This document shows positions 1-7,092 of a stretch of 32,278 nucleotides of DNA, piece after piece. The stretch is from UMGS1370 sp963557065 (GTDB taxonomy: Bacteria; Bacillota; Clostridia; Lachnospirales; Lachnospiraceae), in NCBI GenBank assembly GCA_963557065.1, contig CAUWCT010000054.1, forward strand, positions 1-32,278, written 5' to 3'. Every line of letters starts with the position of its first letter. Within the stretch, counting starts at the first letter, position 1. The translations under genes were made by a program, and so were the position numbers. The notes under the pieces were generated by a model. It had not been told where the DNA came from. It saw only the letters and a list, made by a program, of their open reading frames with translations, and ran no database searches.

Positions 1-34
1 ACCATATGGATATAAAATTAACTAAATGACATTG
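1..34. repeat. Left copy of 34-bp terminal inverted repeat
   Basis: These 34 bases are the exact reverse complement of 32232-32265 (34/34). They are followed at 35-50 by a partial copy (GGCTGAACTGTTAC, 37-50) of the outer arm of the palindromic element at 32093-32231. Compared with the right copy, this one lacks the palindrome body. It may be a dispersed repeat at which an assembly or window boundary fell, or one arm of an invertible segment. The sequence alone cannot decide. Confidence 0.85.
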
Positions 35-56
35 ATGGCTGAACTGTTACAAAAAA

Positions 57-99
57 TTAGCACTCACCTATTGACAGTGCTAACAATACGTGGTATAAC
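57..99 (+). promoter_or_regulatory. CIRCE operator overlapping a sigma-A promoter
   Basis: TTAGCACTC (57-65), a 9-nt spacer, then CAGTGCTAA (75-83) matches the CIRCE consensus TTAGCACTC-N9-GAGTGCTAA at 17 of 18 arm positions. CIRCE is the HrcA repressor operator. A promoter overlaps it: TTGACA (71-76), 17-nt spacer, TATAAC (94-99). HrcA binding would cover the -35 box, so heat-relieved repression of the downstream hsp20 gene is the natural reading. The predicted 5' UTR is about 115 nt. Confidence 0.9.
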
Positions 100-219
100 G
101 TAGTCAGAACAAAGGAAAGAGAACAAAAGCAAAGCAAAGAAAGAACTTTGTGAGTTCCCCGAAACATCCCGGTTCCAAAGAAACAAGGTAAAAAGCACAT
201 AGAAAAGGAGAGATGATTT

Positions 220-684
220 ATGTTAATGCCTAGTATTTTTGGAGAGAATATGTTTGATGATTTCATGAGAGATTTCCCGTTCTTTGACGACAGCGAACTG
301 AGAAATGCAGAGAAAAAGCTGTACGGCCATCATGCAAAAAACATGATGAAGACTGATATTAAAGAGGTAACAGGCGGATATGTATTGGAGATGGATCTTC
401 CCGGATTTGCAAAAGATGAAGTTCAGGCATCGTTGGAAAACGGTTATCTGACTATCAGCGCTGCTAAGGGACTGGACCAGAGTGAACAGGAAAAAGAAAG
501 CGGCAGATATATCCGAAGGGAGCGCTATGCAGGAGCATGTGAACGTACCTTTTATGTAGGCGAAGATTTGACAGAAGAAGATATTAAGGGTGAGTTTAAG
601 CATGGCATTTTGAAACTGTTTATTCCAAAAAAAGAAGCCAGACCTGCAGTAGAACAAAAGAAATATATTTCCATTGAAGGATAA
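220..684 (+). CDS. Hsp20/alpha-crystallin family small heat-shock protein
   Basis: This 154-residue protein is an ATP-independent holdase that binds unfolding proteins in the cytoplasm. The alpha-crystallin domain covers roughly residues 42-150: it opens with a TDIKEV...YVLEMDLPGF strand pair, runs through SLENGYLTISA, and ends with the typical GEFKHGILKLFIPKK segment. A short C-terminal tail (KKYISIEG) resembles the I-x-I anchoring tail of the family. The N-terminal arm is short and contains the usual FDDFMRDFPFF-like hydrophobic stretch. The start ATG has AAAAGGAGAG about 8 nt upstream. Length fits bacterial Hsp20 proteins (140-160 residues). The gene stands alone, and the CIRCE element over its promoter indicates HrcA control. 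Confidence 0.93.
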   Translation: MLMPSIFGENMFDDFMRDFPFFDDSELRNAEKKLYGHHAKNMMKTDIKEVTGGYVLEMDLPGFAKDEVQASLENGYLTISAAKGLDQSEQEKESGRYIRRERYAGACERTFYVGEDLTEEDIKGEFKHGILKLFIPKKEARPAVEQKKYISIEG

Positions 685-710
685 ACGGATTATTTGCAGA
701 ATAAAAAATC

Positions 711-762
711 GGGACTGCTGTTTTAGGGGCATGGATGCTTTCGCTCCTGGGACGGCAGTCCC
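711..762 (+). other. Hairpin downstream of hsp20
   Basis: GGGACTGCTGT (711-721) pairs with ACGGCAGTCCC (752-762) with one G-U pair, leaving a 30-nt loop that can fold further. It lies 27 nt after the hsp20 stop. There is no clear T-run behind it (ATTGTGTT), so it may be a weak terminator or a 3' stabilising structure. The rest of 763-929 shows no gene or recognisable element. Confidence 0.45.
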
Positions 763-929
763 ATTGTGTTAAGATACCAAAAGAGCAGACAGCCAGACAG
801 CTTTATCGCTGTTATGCCAAAAATGACATGAACAAGTGGTGCACATAATATACAGGTAAGTCGGTGACATTAAATAAGCTTTTGAATAAACATGCAGAAT
901 AATTTTCTGAACTTCTTAAAGAATATTAG

Positions 930-1010
930 AAGCCAAAGGGCAAGAATTCTAAAAGAGATTTTTCCAGAGTATTTAAGAAGATTACAGGCATGTCTGCTGA
1001 AAAGTATCAA
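930..1010 (+). pseudogene. Fragment of an AraC-type HTH domain
   Basis: After an in-frame TAG at 927, the frame from 930 reads KPKGKNSKRDFSRVFKKI followed by TGMSAEKYQ. That resembles the last helix of AraC-family DNA-binding domains (consensus about F-s-r-x-F-K-k-x-t-G-m-s-P-x-x-Y-R). No start codon, N-terminal part or RBS is visible and the frame upstream is broken, so this is at most a decayed remnant. It runs into the 3' end of the convergent Spo0A-like gene. The match rests on one helix and could be chance. Confidence 0.35.
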
Positions 1011-1014
1011 TTTT

Positions 1015-1431
1015 TTATGCCATTCCGATCAGCAGACTTTTTAGTTCTCTGCGGATCATAAGCTTTAAATATTCTTCTGTAATATTCATGGCTCTGGTCT
1101 CAGTAGCAGACTGTTCAGCTTTAATATTTTTGTACAAACTCATAAGAGATGCGGAAGAATTGCAGTTAATAAAGCCAATATACTTGTTTACTTCATCAAC
1201 GTTTCCGTTCTTTCCACGCACTGTTTCCAGAGCGCTTCGTATAGCACGCTCAACGCGGGACTCTGTGGTGTTGTTCATTTTACCAACAGTGTGGTATAAA
1301 GCGGTCCACTTCGGATCTTTCCAATCGTCCTGATCTAAAAGCATGATTGCATCGACTATATAGCGAAATCCTTTTACAGATCCCGGAATCCCCATCTTTA
1401 GTAAAGTCATTTCGATTTCGTTCTGATTCAT
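1015..1431 (-). CDS. Stand-alone Spo0A C-terminal-domain-like DNA-binding protein
   Basis: This protein of about 138 residues resembles only the DNA-binding effector domain of Spo0A, the sporulation master regulator. LLKMGIPGSVKGFRYIVDAI corresponds to Spo0A's L-x-x-I-G-I-P-A-H-I-K-G-Y-x-Y-L-R-E-A-I, and TTESRVERAIRSALE to its recognition-helix region T-x-S-R-V-E-R-A-I-R-H-A-I-E. There is no receiver domain, so phosphorelay input is absent. The C-terminal tail of about 45 residues is unassigned. I chose the ATG at 1431 because AAAAGGGG lies 7 nt before it; an upstream in-frame ATG at 1449 lacks an RBS. The gene is divergent from an XRE/S24-like regulator, and the roughly 150-bp gap holds repeated operator-like boxes. 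A DNA-binding role is inferred from family knowledge. Confidence 0.82.
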   Translation of the reverse strand: MNQNEIEMTLLKMGIPGSVKGFRYIVDAIMLLDQDDWKDPKWTALYHTVGKMNNTTESRVERAIRSALETVRGKNGNVDEVNKYIGFINCNSSASLMSLYKNIKAEQSATETRAMNITEEYLKLMIRRELKSLLIGMA

Positions 1432-1498
1432 TGTGTTTCCCCTTTTCATTTATATTACTATCCCATAATTTACCGTATTTCGATATTATAGTCAATCT

Positions 1499-1571
1499 AA
1501 ACTGTGGTTTTTCGTTGAAATTACAGTTTTTCTGTGATATAATTTCAAAACCCCGCGAAAATTACAGTTTT
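1499..1571 (+). promoter_or_regulatory. Promoter and repeated operator-like boxes between divergent regulators
   Basis: A promoter is visible as TTGAAA (1515-1520), 17-nt spacer, TATAAT (1538-1543). ATTACAGTTTT occurs twice in direct orientation (1520-1530, 1561-1571), and an inverted AAACTGT lies at 1499-1505. One box sits between -35 and -10 and one just before the RBS, a typical layout for autorepression by the XRE protein encoded next. Which regulator binds them is inference. Confidence 0.65.
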
Positions 1572-1582
1572 AAGGAGTGAAA

Positions 1583-2308
1583 ATGGGATTTAGTGAACGA
1601 TTAAAAGAACTCAGAAAGGGAAAAAATTATTCTCAAAGCGAACTGGCCGGTTTGGTGAATGTGTCGGTCAATGCCATTGCAAATTATGAAAATGGGCTGA
1701 ATTATCCAAAATTTCCTGTACTCATCGATTTAATGAATGTGTTGGACTGCGACGCAAATTATTTTTATCAGGACTATATTTCTTTGGATCATACAAAGGA
1801 GATGTCAGAGGAGGAAAAACAGATTGTCACCAAGTTCCGCAAATTGAACACCCATGGAAAACATGCGGTAAAGGTGATTCTGGAGGCAGAATATCAGTGC
1901 GCTGCAGAATGGATCAGCAATGGAAAACTGAAAGATATTGCAATGTATACGCCAGTAGCCAAATCCAAAGGCTATGTAATGGCTCCAAGGCCGAAGCATA
2001 TTCAAATTGTTCCAACGCCGATCAACCAGCAGGCGGAATTTTGTGTAAAATTAGTTACCAATTTAGGAAAGCCTATGTTTCGGCTGGGAGAGGTGCTGCT
2101 GTTTCGGAAAGAGCCGGTTCCCCACAATGAGATTGGTCTGTTTCGGGTAAATGGTATGCTTCACATCAAAAAGCTGTTTTACGTGGACGGTAAAATGATG
2201 CTCATGCCGTTTAATGCCTCCTTGGATCCAATTCCGATTGAAGATTCAGACAAATACGAAGTGCTGGGAAAATATATTGGAAAGCTGGAGCGCAATTATA
2301 TTGAGTAA
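1583..2308 (+). CDS. XRE-family regulator with S24/LexA-like C-terminal domain
   Basis: The protein has about 241 residues. An HTH_XRE domain spans roughly residues 4-60 (FSERLKELRKGKNYSQSELA ... VSVNAIANYENG). After a linker, a C-terminal domain of about 95 residues resembles the S24 peptidase fold of LexA/CI repressors. Where cleavable repressors have G-D-S-M, this protein reads GKPM, so the nucleophilic serine appears missing; the later lysine region (HIKKLF) is kept. It therefore looks like a non-cleaving, perhaps ligand- or oligomer-sensing version. Start: AAGGAG is 6 nt before the ATG at 1583; a GTG at 1577 overlaps the RBS. It is divergent from the Spo0A-like gene and shares its control region. 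Confidence 0.85.
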   Translation: MGFSERLKELRKGKNYSQSELAGLVNVSVNAIANYENGLNYPKFPVLIDLMNVLDCDANYFYQDYISLDHTKEMSEEEKQIVTKFRKLNTHGKHAVKVILEAEYQCAAEWISNGKLKDIAMYTPVAKSKGYVMAPRPKHIQIVPTPINQQAEFCVKLVTNLGKPMFRLGEVLLFRKEPVPHNEIGLFRVNGMLHIKKLFYVDGKMMLMPFNASLDPIPIEDSDKYEVLGKYIGKLERNYIE

Positions 2309-2424
2309 CTGCAAAAGTCGGATAAGCAGACAGTTCTTGACAGAGGGCATGTTTTCTGCTAGAAGTATAGATAAAAGCGGACTGTTAAAGCCTGCAGGAA
2401 TTTATACAAAAGGGAGGGGCAGAT

Positions 2425-3546
2425 ATGCCGCCGCTGCAATTATTGATAAAGCCTGCATCCGGGATGTGCAATCTTCGGTGCCGGTATTGCTTTTACTATG
2501 ATGTAACGCACAACCGGGAACAGGAAAATTATGGACGGATGTCCTTAAAGACTTTGGAAAATGTGGTAAAAAAAGCGCTGGACTATGGGGAAGGAACCTG
2601 TGGATTTGCATTTCAGGGGGGAGAACCTACTCTGGCCGGACTGGATTTTTATAAAGAGTTAATTCGGCTTGTAGATCAGTATAATACCAGAAAGATTCCG
2701 GTTTCTTATTCCATTCAGACCAATGGCTACTGTCTGGGAGAAGAATGGGCCAGTTTTTTTGCAGAGCACAATTTTTTAGTAGGGGTGTCTTTAGACGGCG
2801 TAAAAGCGACCCATGATGCGCTGCGTCTTTCCGCCAAAGGGGAAGACAGCTTTGCAGAAGTTATGAAGACGATTGAACGGTTTAACAAACATAAGGTGGA
2901 ATATAATATTCTGACAGTTGTAAATGCCAGAACAGCAGGAAAAATCCGGAGGATTTACGAGTTTTACAAGAAAAACGGATTCCATTATCAACAATATATT
3001 GCCTGTCTGGATCCTTTAAATGAAGAACCTGGAAGTAGGGATTATTCTTTGACTCCGGAGATCTACGGACAGTTTCTAATGGATTTGTTTGATTTGTGGT
3101 ATCTGGATTTGCAGCATGGCACTCAGCCTTATATCCGTCAGTTTGAAAATGCAGTGGGAATTTTGGCCGGTTATGCCCCGGAATCCTGTGAGCAGAGAGG
3201 GATTTGCTCTGTACAGCACGTAATAGAGGCAGATGGATCCGTCTATCCATGTGATTTTTACGTGTTGGATCAGTTCCGTCTGGGCAATCTGAATGAAGCG
3301 GGATTTGAAGAAATTGATCAGGCGCCGGAGGGAGAGGCATTTGTAAAAGCCTCTCTGGATCGCTCAGAAAAGTGCCGTCAGTGCCGGTATTTTGCGGTAT
3401 GCCGCGGGGGATGCCGCAGACATCGGGCTCTGGGGGATGGGATGATTATGGGAGACAATTATTTCTGCAAATCTTATGAGATGTTTTATGATGCTGTAAT
3501 GCCCAGGATGGAACAGGTAGCGTCTGTACTCCGAAGAAGGCGGTAG
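2425..3546 (+). CDS. Radical SAM/SPASM protein, anaerobic sulfatase-maturating enzyme family
   Basis: This 373-residue protein resembles enzymes that oxidise an active-site Cys or Ser of sulfatases to formylglycine without oxygen. CNLRCRYC near residues 15-22 supplies the CxxxCxxC ligands of the radical-SAM 4Fe-4S cluster. FQGGEPTL matches the GGE motif that contacts S-adenosylmethionine. The C-terminal SPASM region carries cysteines for auxiliary clusters (CEQRGIC, YPCDFY, CRQCRYFAVCRGGC, FCKSYE). Length is usual for the family (370-400). GGGAGGGG precedes the ATG. No sulfatase lies in the window, so the substrate is unknown, and the SPASM family also includes peptide-modifying enzymes. The gap 2309-2424 shows no other gene. 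Confidence 0.85.
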   Translation: MPPLQLLIKPASGMCNLRCRYCFYYDVTHNREQENYGRMSLKTLENVVKKALDYGEGTCGFAFQGGEPTLAGLDFYKELIRLVDQYNTRKIPVSYSIQTNGYCLGEEWASFFAEHNFLVGVSLDGVKATHDALRLSAKGEDSFAEVMKTIERFNKHKVEYNILTVVNARTAGKIRRIYEFYKKNGFHYQQYIACLDPLNEEPGSRDYSLTPEIYGQFLMDLFDLWYLDLQHGTQPYIRQFENAVGILAGYAPESCEQRGICSVQHVIEADGSVYPCDFYVLDQFRLGNLNEAGFEEIDQAPEGEAFVKASLDRSEKCRQCRYFAVCRGGCRRHRALGDGMIMGDNYFCKSYEMFYDAVMPRMEQVASVLRRRR

Positions 3547-3561
3547 GCGTTCAAATTTCTA

Positions 3562-3590
3562 TTGACATTATATAGGAGATCCGCTAAAAT
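3562..3590 (+). promoter_or_regulatory. Sigma-A promoter of the large RNA
   Basis: TTGACA (3562-3567), 17-nt spacer, TAAAAT (3585-3590). Predicted start is near 3597. No ORF with an RBS follows before the terminator at 3869-3908, so the product appears to be RNA. Confidence 0.75.
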
Positions 3591-3596
3591 AAAGTC

Positions 3597-3908
3597 GCTG
3601 TGAATAAGCAAATCAGAGCTATCCAGCAAATATTTTCTCTGACCACTCTATTTTTAGGGTTAAGGCCATACGGACAGCCGGGTCAACTGCCGATGGGCAG
3701 CAGATGCTGCCATTATTGATTGAGCAAAACGCTCAAATTTATAAGTTGGTTACTTTATAACCAGGCGTCTTAAAAGGCACCCACAACTTGTAAACGGTCA
3801 ATAAGAGTAGTAAAAGTAAGTATTTGCTATATAGACTCTGGGATGTATAAATGTTTAATTGACGAGAGAAAAGCAAGTATTGTGCGTGTGCATGGTGCTT
3901 GCTTTTTT
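3597..3908 (+). ncRNA. Large structured noncoding RNA, class not identified
   Basis: The unit of about 310 nt runs from a strong promoter to an intrinsic terminator and has no credible ORF. A long-range helix closes the core: 3612-3632 pairs with 3821-3844, including GCAAATA with TATTTGC, CTAT with ATAG and AGAG with CTCT. A second helix pairs CACTCTATT-type sequence (from 3644) with AATAAGAGTAG (3800-3810). Inside are GGCAGC-AGAT-GCTGCC (3705-3720), TTGAGC-aaaac-GCTCAA (3720-3737) and TGGTT...AACCA (3746-3762). This closed multibranch form of about 230 nt recalls complex clostridial RNAs such as the raiA motif, but I cannot verify membership; a 6S-type open rod fits less well because of the many internal hairpins. 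It lies upstream of speD but is separated from it by the terminator, so it may be an independent RNA or a leaky polyamine-operon leader. Confidence 0.65.
3869..3908 (+). terminator. Intrinsic terminator of the large RNA
   Basis: AAAAGCAAG (3869-3877) pairs with CTTGCTTTT (3898-3906) around a 20-nt loop, and the 3' arm runs into a T-tract ending at 3908. It lies 70 bp before the chosen speD start. Confidence 0.8.
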
Positions 3909-3909
3909 A

Positions 3910-3939
3910 TTGCATAGGAAATTGTTTTCTATTTTATAC
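3910..3939 (+). promoter_or_regulatory. Possible promoter of the polyamine operon
   Basis: TTGCAT (3910-3915), 18-nt spacer, TTATAC (3934-3939), placed between the RNA terminator and speD. The boxes are imperfect. If it is inactive, the operon must depend on read-through from the RNA promoter. Confidence 0.4.
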
Positions 3940-3977
3940 AAAGCAGACTGCCTGAGGTGGAAAGAAAGGATTTAGGC

Positions 3978-4736
3978 ATGGGGGAAAAATTACAGCTTTA
4001 CGGATTTAATAATTTAACCAAAGCCTTGAGCTTTAATATTTATGACGTTTGTTACGCGAAAACGGCAAGAGAGCAGAAAGACTACATTGCTTATATTGAT
4101 TCCCAGTATAACTCTGAACGGTTAAAGACCATTTTAACCAATCTGACCGATATGATTGGAGCGAAAGTATTAAACATTGCCATGCAGGACTATGAGCCTC
4201 AGGGAGCGTCGGTAACCATTCTGATTGCAGAAGGTTCCATGATACCGGCAGGAGATACGATTTTAGCCCATCTGGACAAGAGTCATGTAACCGTCCATAC
4301 TTACCCGGAGTATCATCCGGAAACCAGCCTGGCTACCTTCCGGGTGGATATTGACGTGGCTACCTGCGGGGAGATTACGCCGTTATCTACGCTGGATTAC
4401 CTGATTGGATCCTTTGATTCCGATATTATTACCATGGACTACAGGGTCAGGGGATTTACCAGAAATGTCAATGGGGAAAAGGTATTTCTGGATCATCCGG
4501 TAACCTCTATCCAGGATTATATTTCCAGGGATATTTTAAACCGCTATGATGCAGTGGATATTAATGTATACGGCGCAAATATGTTCCATACGAAGATGAT
4601 GGTAAAAGACATTAATCTTCAGGATTATCTGTTTAAGACCGATGCTTATGAGCTTCCGCCGGCTCTCCGGCTGGAGATTATGAATAATTTACGAAAAGAA
4701 ATGATAGAGATTTTCAGCGGACGAAATGTTTACTGA
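3978..4736 (+). CDS. speD: S-adenosylmethionine decarboxylase proenzyme
   Basis: SpeD makes decarboxylated S-adenosylmethionine, the aminopropyl donor for spermidine. The 252-residue protein aligns by eye with the long E. coli-type SpeD: LQLYGFNNLTKALSF at the N terminus and HLDKSHVTVHTYPE around residues 98-111. Autocleavage in this family occurs between the Lys and Ser of this motif, turning Ser102 into the pyruvoyl cofactor. I chose the ATG at 3978 because AAAGGA lies about 8 nt upstream and the protein then begins like E. coli SpeD; the longer GTG form (3957) adds residues and has no better RBS. It is the first gene of the polyamine operon, 23 nt ahead of speA. Confidence 0.93.
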   Translation: MGEKLQLYGFNNLTKALSFNIYDVCYAKTAREQKDYIAYIDSQYNSERLKTILTNLTDMIGAKVLNIAMQDYEPQGASVTILIAEGSMIPAGDTILAHLDKSHVTVHTYPEYHPETSLATFRVDIDVATCGEITPLSTLDYLIGSFDSDIITMDYRVRGFTRNVNGEKVFLDHPVTSIQDYISRDILNRYDAVDINVYGANMFHTKMMVKDINLQDYLFKTDAYELPPALRLEIMNNLRKEMIEIFSGRNVY

Positions 4737-4759
4737 GGTCTGGATTTGGAGGAAATGTT

Positions 4760-6217
4760 ATGAGATCCTTATCCCAGGAGCGCGCTCCAATCTATGAAGC
4801 GCTGGAAGAATTTAAAAAGATGAGAGTAGTTCCCTTTGATGTGCCGGGACACAAAAGAGGACGGGGCAATCCAGAACTGACCAGGCTTCTTGGGGAAGCC
4901 TGCGTATCCATGGACGTCAATTCTATGAAGCCTCTGGACAACTTGTGCCACCCCATTTCCGTAATCAGGGAAGCGGAAGAACTGGCTGCCCAGGCATTTG
5001 GGGCCGCCCATGCATTTTTAATGGTAGGAGGAACCACATCTGCTGTACAGAGCATGGTTCTGTCTACGGTAAAACGGGGGGATGAAATTATCCTTCCCCG
5101 CAATGTCCACAGAAGCGTAATGGGAGCTCTGGTGCTGTGCGGAGCAGTTCCCGTATATGTAAATCCCGAATGCGACGAACGGCTGGGCATTCCGCTGGGA
5201 ATGAGCGTTTCGGCTGTGGAAAAGGCAGTAAAAGAGCACCCGAAGGCCAAAGCCATTCTGGTCAACAATCCAACCTATTACGGCATTTGTTCGGACTTAA
5301 GAACCATTGTAAAAATTGCCCATGACCATGGAATGCTCTGTCTGGCAGACGAGGCCCATGGAACCCATTTTTATTTTGGAGAAGGGCTTCCGGTTTCTGC
5401 CATGGCAGCAGGAGCGGATATGGCGGCAGTGTCCATGCATAAGTCTGGAGGAAGCCTGACCCAGAGTTCCCTTCTTCTTACCGGCCCGGCTATGTCAGAA
5501 GGCCATGTGCGCCAGATTATCAATCTGACCCAGACCACCAGCGGATCCTATCTGCTGCTGTCCAGTCTGGATATTTCCAGAAGAAACCTGGCTCTTCGGG
5601 GAAAAGAAGCCTTTGGAAAAGTCATTGAGATGGCAGAGTACGCCAGAAAAGAAATCAATGCCATTGGCGGCTATTACGCCTATTCCAGAGAACTGGTAAA
5701 TGGCGACAGCATCTTTGATTTTGACGTAACCAAACTGTCGGTCAATACCTTAGACGTGGGGCTTGCAGGGATAGAAGTGTACGATTTGCTGCGGGATGAG
5801 TACGATATCCAGATTGAGTTTGGAGATCTGGGAAATATTTTAGCGTATCTGTCTATCGGGGACCGGCCAAGGGAAATTGAGCGTCTGGTCTCTGCCTTAT
5901 CCGAGGTACGCCGCCGGTTTGGAGGCGCTGGAACCGGCCTTATGAAACAGGAATACATCGACCCCAAGGTGGCCGTTTCTCCCCAGGAAGCGTTTTACGC
6001 AGAAAAAGAATCCCTTCCGATACGGGAAACGGCAGGACGGGTGTGCAGTGAATTTGTTATGTGCTATCCGCCTGGAATTCCCATTCTGGCGCCGGGAGAA
6101 CAGATTACAAACGAGATTTTAGACTATATTTTATATGCCAAGGAAAAGGGCTGTTCCATGACTGGTCCGGAGGATGCGGGGATTGAACGGCTGAATGTGT
6201 TGAAAACAGGCTTTTAA
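4760..6217 (+). CDS. speA: Orn/Lys/Arg decarboxylase family protein, probably arginine decarboxylase
   Basis: This 485-residue PLP enzyme of the aspartate-aminotransferase fold has the compact clostridial/Bacillus length rather than the 700+ residues of E. coli inducible decarboxylases. Landmarks are FDVPGHKRG near residue 27, GGTTSA at 90-95, DEAH at 197-200 (Asp contacts the PLP ring nitrogen) and SMHKSGGSLTQSS, where Lys228 should bind PLP. The C-terminal PGIPILAPGE motif is also typical. Substrate cannot be read from sequence; agmatinase two genes downstream favours arginine to agmatine. GGAGG precedes the ATG by about 8 nt. It is cotranscribed with speD and speE, with a 14-nt gap to the latter. 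Confidence 0.9.
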   Translation: MRSLSQERAPIYEALEEFKKMRVVPFDVPGHKRGRGNPELTRLLGEACVSMDVNSMKPLDNLCHPISVIREAEELAAQAFGAAHAFLMVGGTTSAVQSMVLSTVKRGDEIILPRNVHRSVMGALVLCGAVPVYVNPECDERLGIPLGMSVSAVEKAVKEHPKAKAILVNNPTYYGICSDLRTIVKIAHDHGMLCLADEAHGTHFYFGEGLPVSAMAAGADMAAVSMHKSGGSLTQSSLLLTGPAMSEGHVRQIINLTQTTSGSYLLLSSLDISRRNLALRGKEAFGKVIEMAEYARKEINAIGGYYAYSRELVNGDSIFDFDVTKLSVNTLDVGLAGIEVYDLLRDEYDIQIEFGDLGNILAYLSIGDRPREIERLVSALSEVRRRFGGAGTGLMKQEYIDPKVAVSPQEAFYAEKESLPIRETAGRVCSEFVMCYPPGIPILAPGEQITNEILDYILYAKEKGCSMTGPEDAGIERLNVLKTGF

Positions 6218-6231
6218 AGGAGAAATGCAAT

Positions 6232-7092
6232 ATGGATTATTGGTTTTCAGAGTTTCAGACTCCAAATGTGAAGCTGTCCATCCGCATTGACAAGCAGTTA
6301 TTCAGCGGACAAAGCGAATTCCAGCGGATTGACGTGTTCGATTCACCGGAATTTGGGCGTTTCTTAGCCTTGGACGGCTATATGATGCTGACGGAAAAAG
6401 ACGAATTTATTTACCATGAAATGATTACCCACGTCCCGATGGCAGTCCATCCAAAAGTGAAAAACGTACTGGTAATCGGAGCTGGAGACGGAGGCGTTAT
6501 CCGGGAGCTGACCCGCTATCCGGAGATTGAAACCATTGATATGGTAGAGATTGATCCCCTGGTAGTAGAAGTCTGCAAAAAATACCTTCCCCAGACTTCC
6601 TGCCGCTTAAACGATCCAAGGCTGTCGATTCATTATGAAGACGGACTAAAATTTATCCGTACCCGCAATGACTGCTACGATTTAATTATTGTAGATTCAA
6701 CGGATCCTTTCGGACCGGGAGAAGGGCTGTTTACCAGGGAATTTTATGGCAACTGCTACAAAGCGTTAAGAGAAGATGGCATTATGGTCAACCAGCATGA
6801 AAGCCCATTTTACAATCAGGACGCGGCAGCCTGCCAGCGGGCACACAAGCGCATTGTGGAGTCTTTCCCAATCAGCAAAGTGTACCAGGCCCACATTCCT
6901 ACCTATCCGTCCGGCCACTGGCTGTTTGGATTTGCTTCTAAAAAATACCACCCTCTCCGGGATTTAGATGAAGTGCGCTGGAACATGAGAAGCTTATCCT
7001 GTAACTATTATACGACTACACTGCACAAAGGGGCGTTTTATATCCCTGCATATGTTGAGGAGCTTTTGAAAAATGTTGAACAGGAATATTGA
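6232..7092 (+). CDS. speE: Polyamine aminopropyltransferase (spermidine synthase)
   Basis: This 286-residue protein transfers the aminopropyl group of decarboxylated S-adenosylmethionine to putrescine, or possibly to agmatine. The N-terminal beta domain (DYWFSEFQTPNVKLSIRI) is followed by a Rossmann-like methyltransferase fold: LALDGYMMLTEKDEFIYHEM, VIGAGDGGVIREL, DMVEIDPLVV and the catalytic-site DSTDPFGPGEGLF. Length fits the family. AAAGGAGAAATGCAAT provides the RBS. The 3' end overlaps speB by 20 bp, indicating translational coupling. The adjacent agmatinase-like gene makes an agmatine to aminopropylagmatine to spermidine route possible, as known from Thermus; that is inference. Confidence 0.94.
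   Translation: MDYWFSEFQTPNVKLSIRIDKQLFSGQSEFQRIDVFDSPEFGRFLALDGYMMLTEKDEFIYHEMITHVPMAVHPKVKNVLVIGAGDGGVIRELTRYPEIETIDMVEIDPLVVEVCKKYLPQTSCRLNDPRLSIHYEDGLKFIRTRNDCYDLIIVDSTDPFGPGEGLFTREFYGNCYKALREDGIMVNQHESPFYNQDAAACQRAHKRIVESFPISKVYQAHIPTYPSGHWLFGFASKKYHPLRDLDEVRWNMRSLSCNYYTTTLHKGAFYIPAYVEELLKNVEQEY

Noticed and set aside
223..732. Long minus-strand frame opposite hsp20
   Set aside because: It has no RBS and its sequence is the antisense of a clear alpha-crystallin gene.
3597..3908. 6S RNA or RNase P RNA
   Set aside because: There are several internal hairpins instead of one large open bubble, and I could not find the conserved RNase P core sequences.
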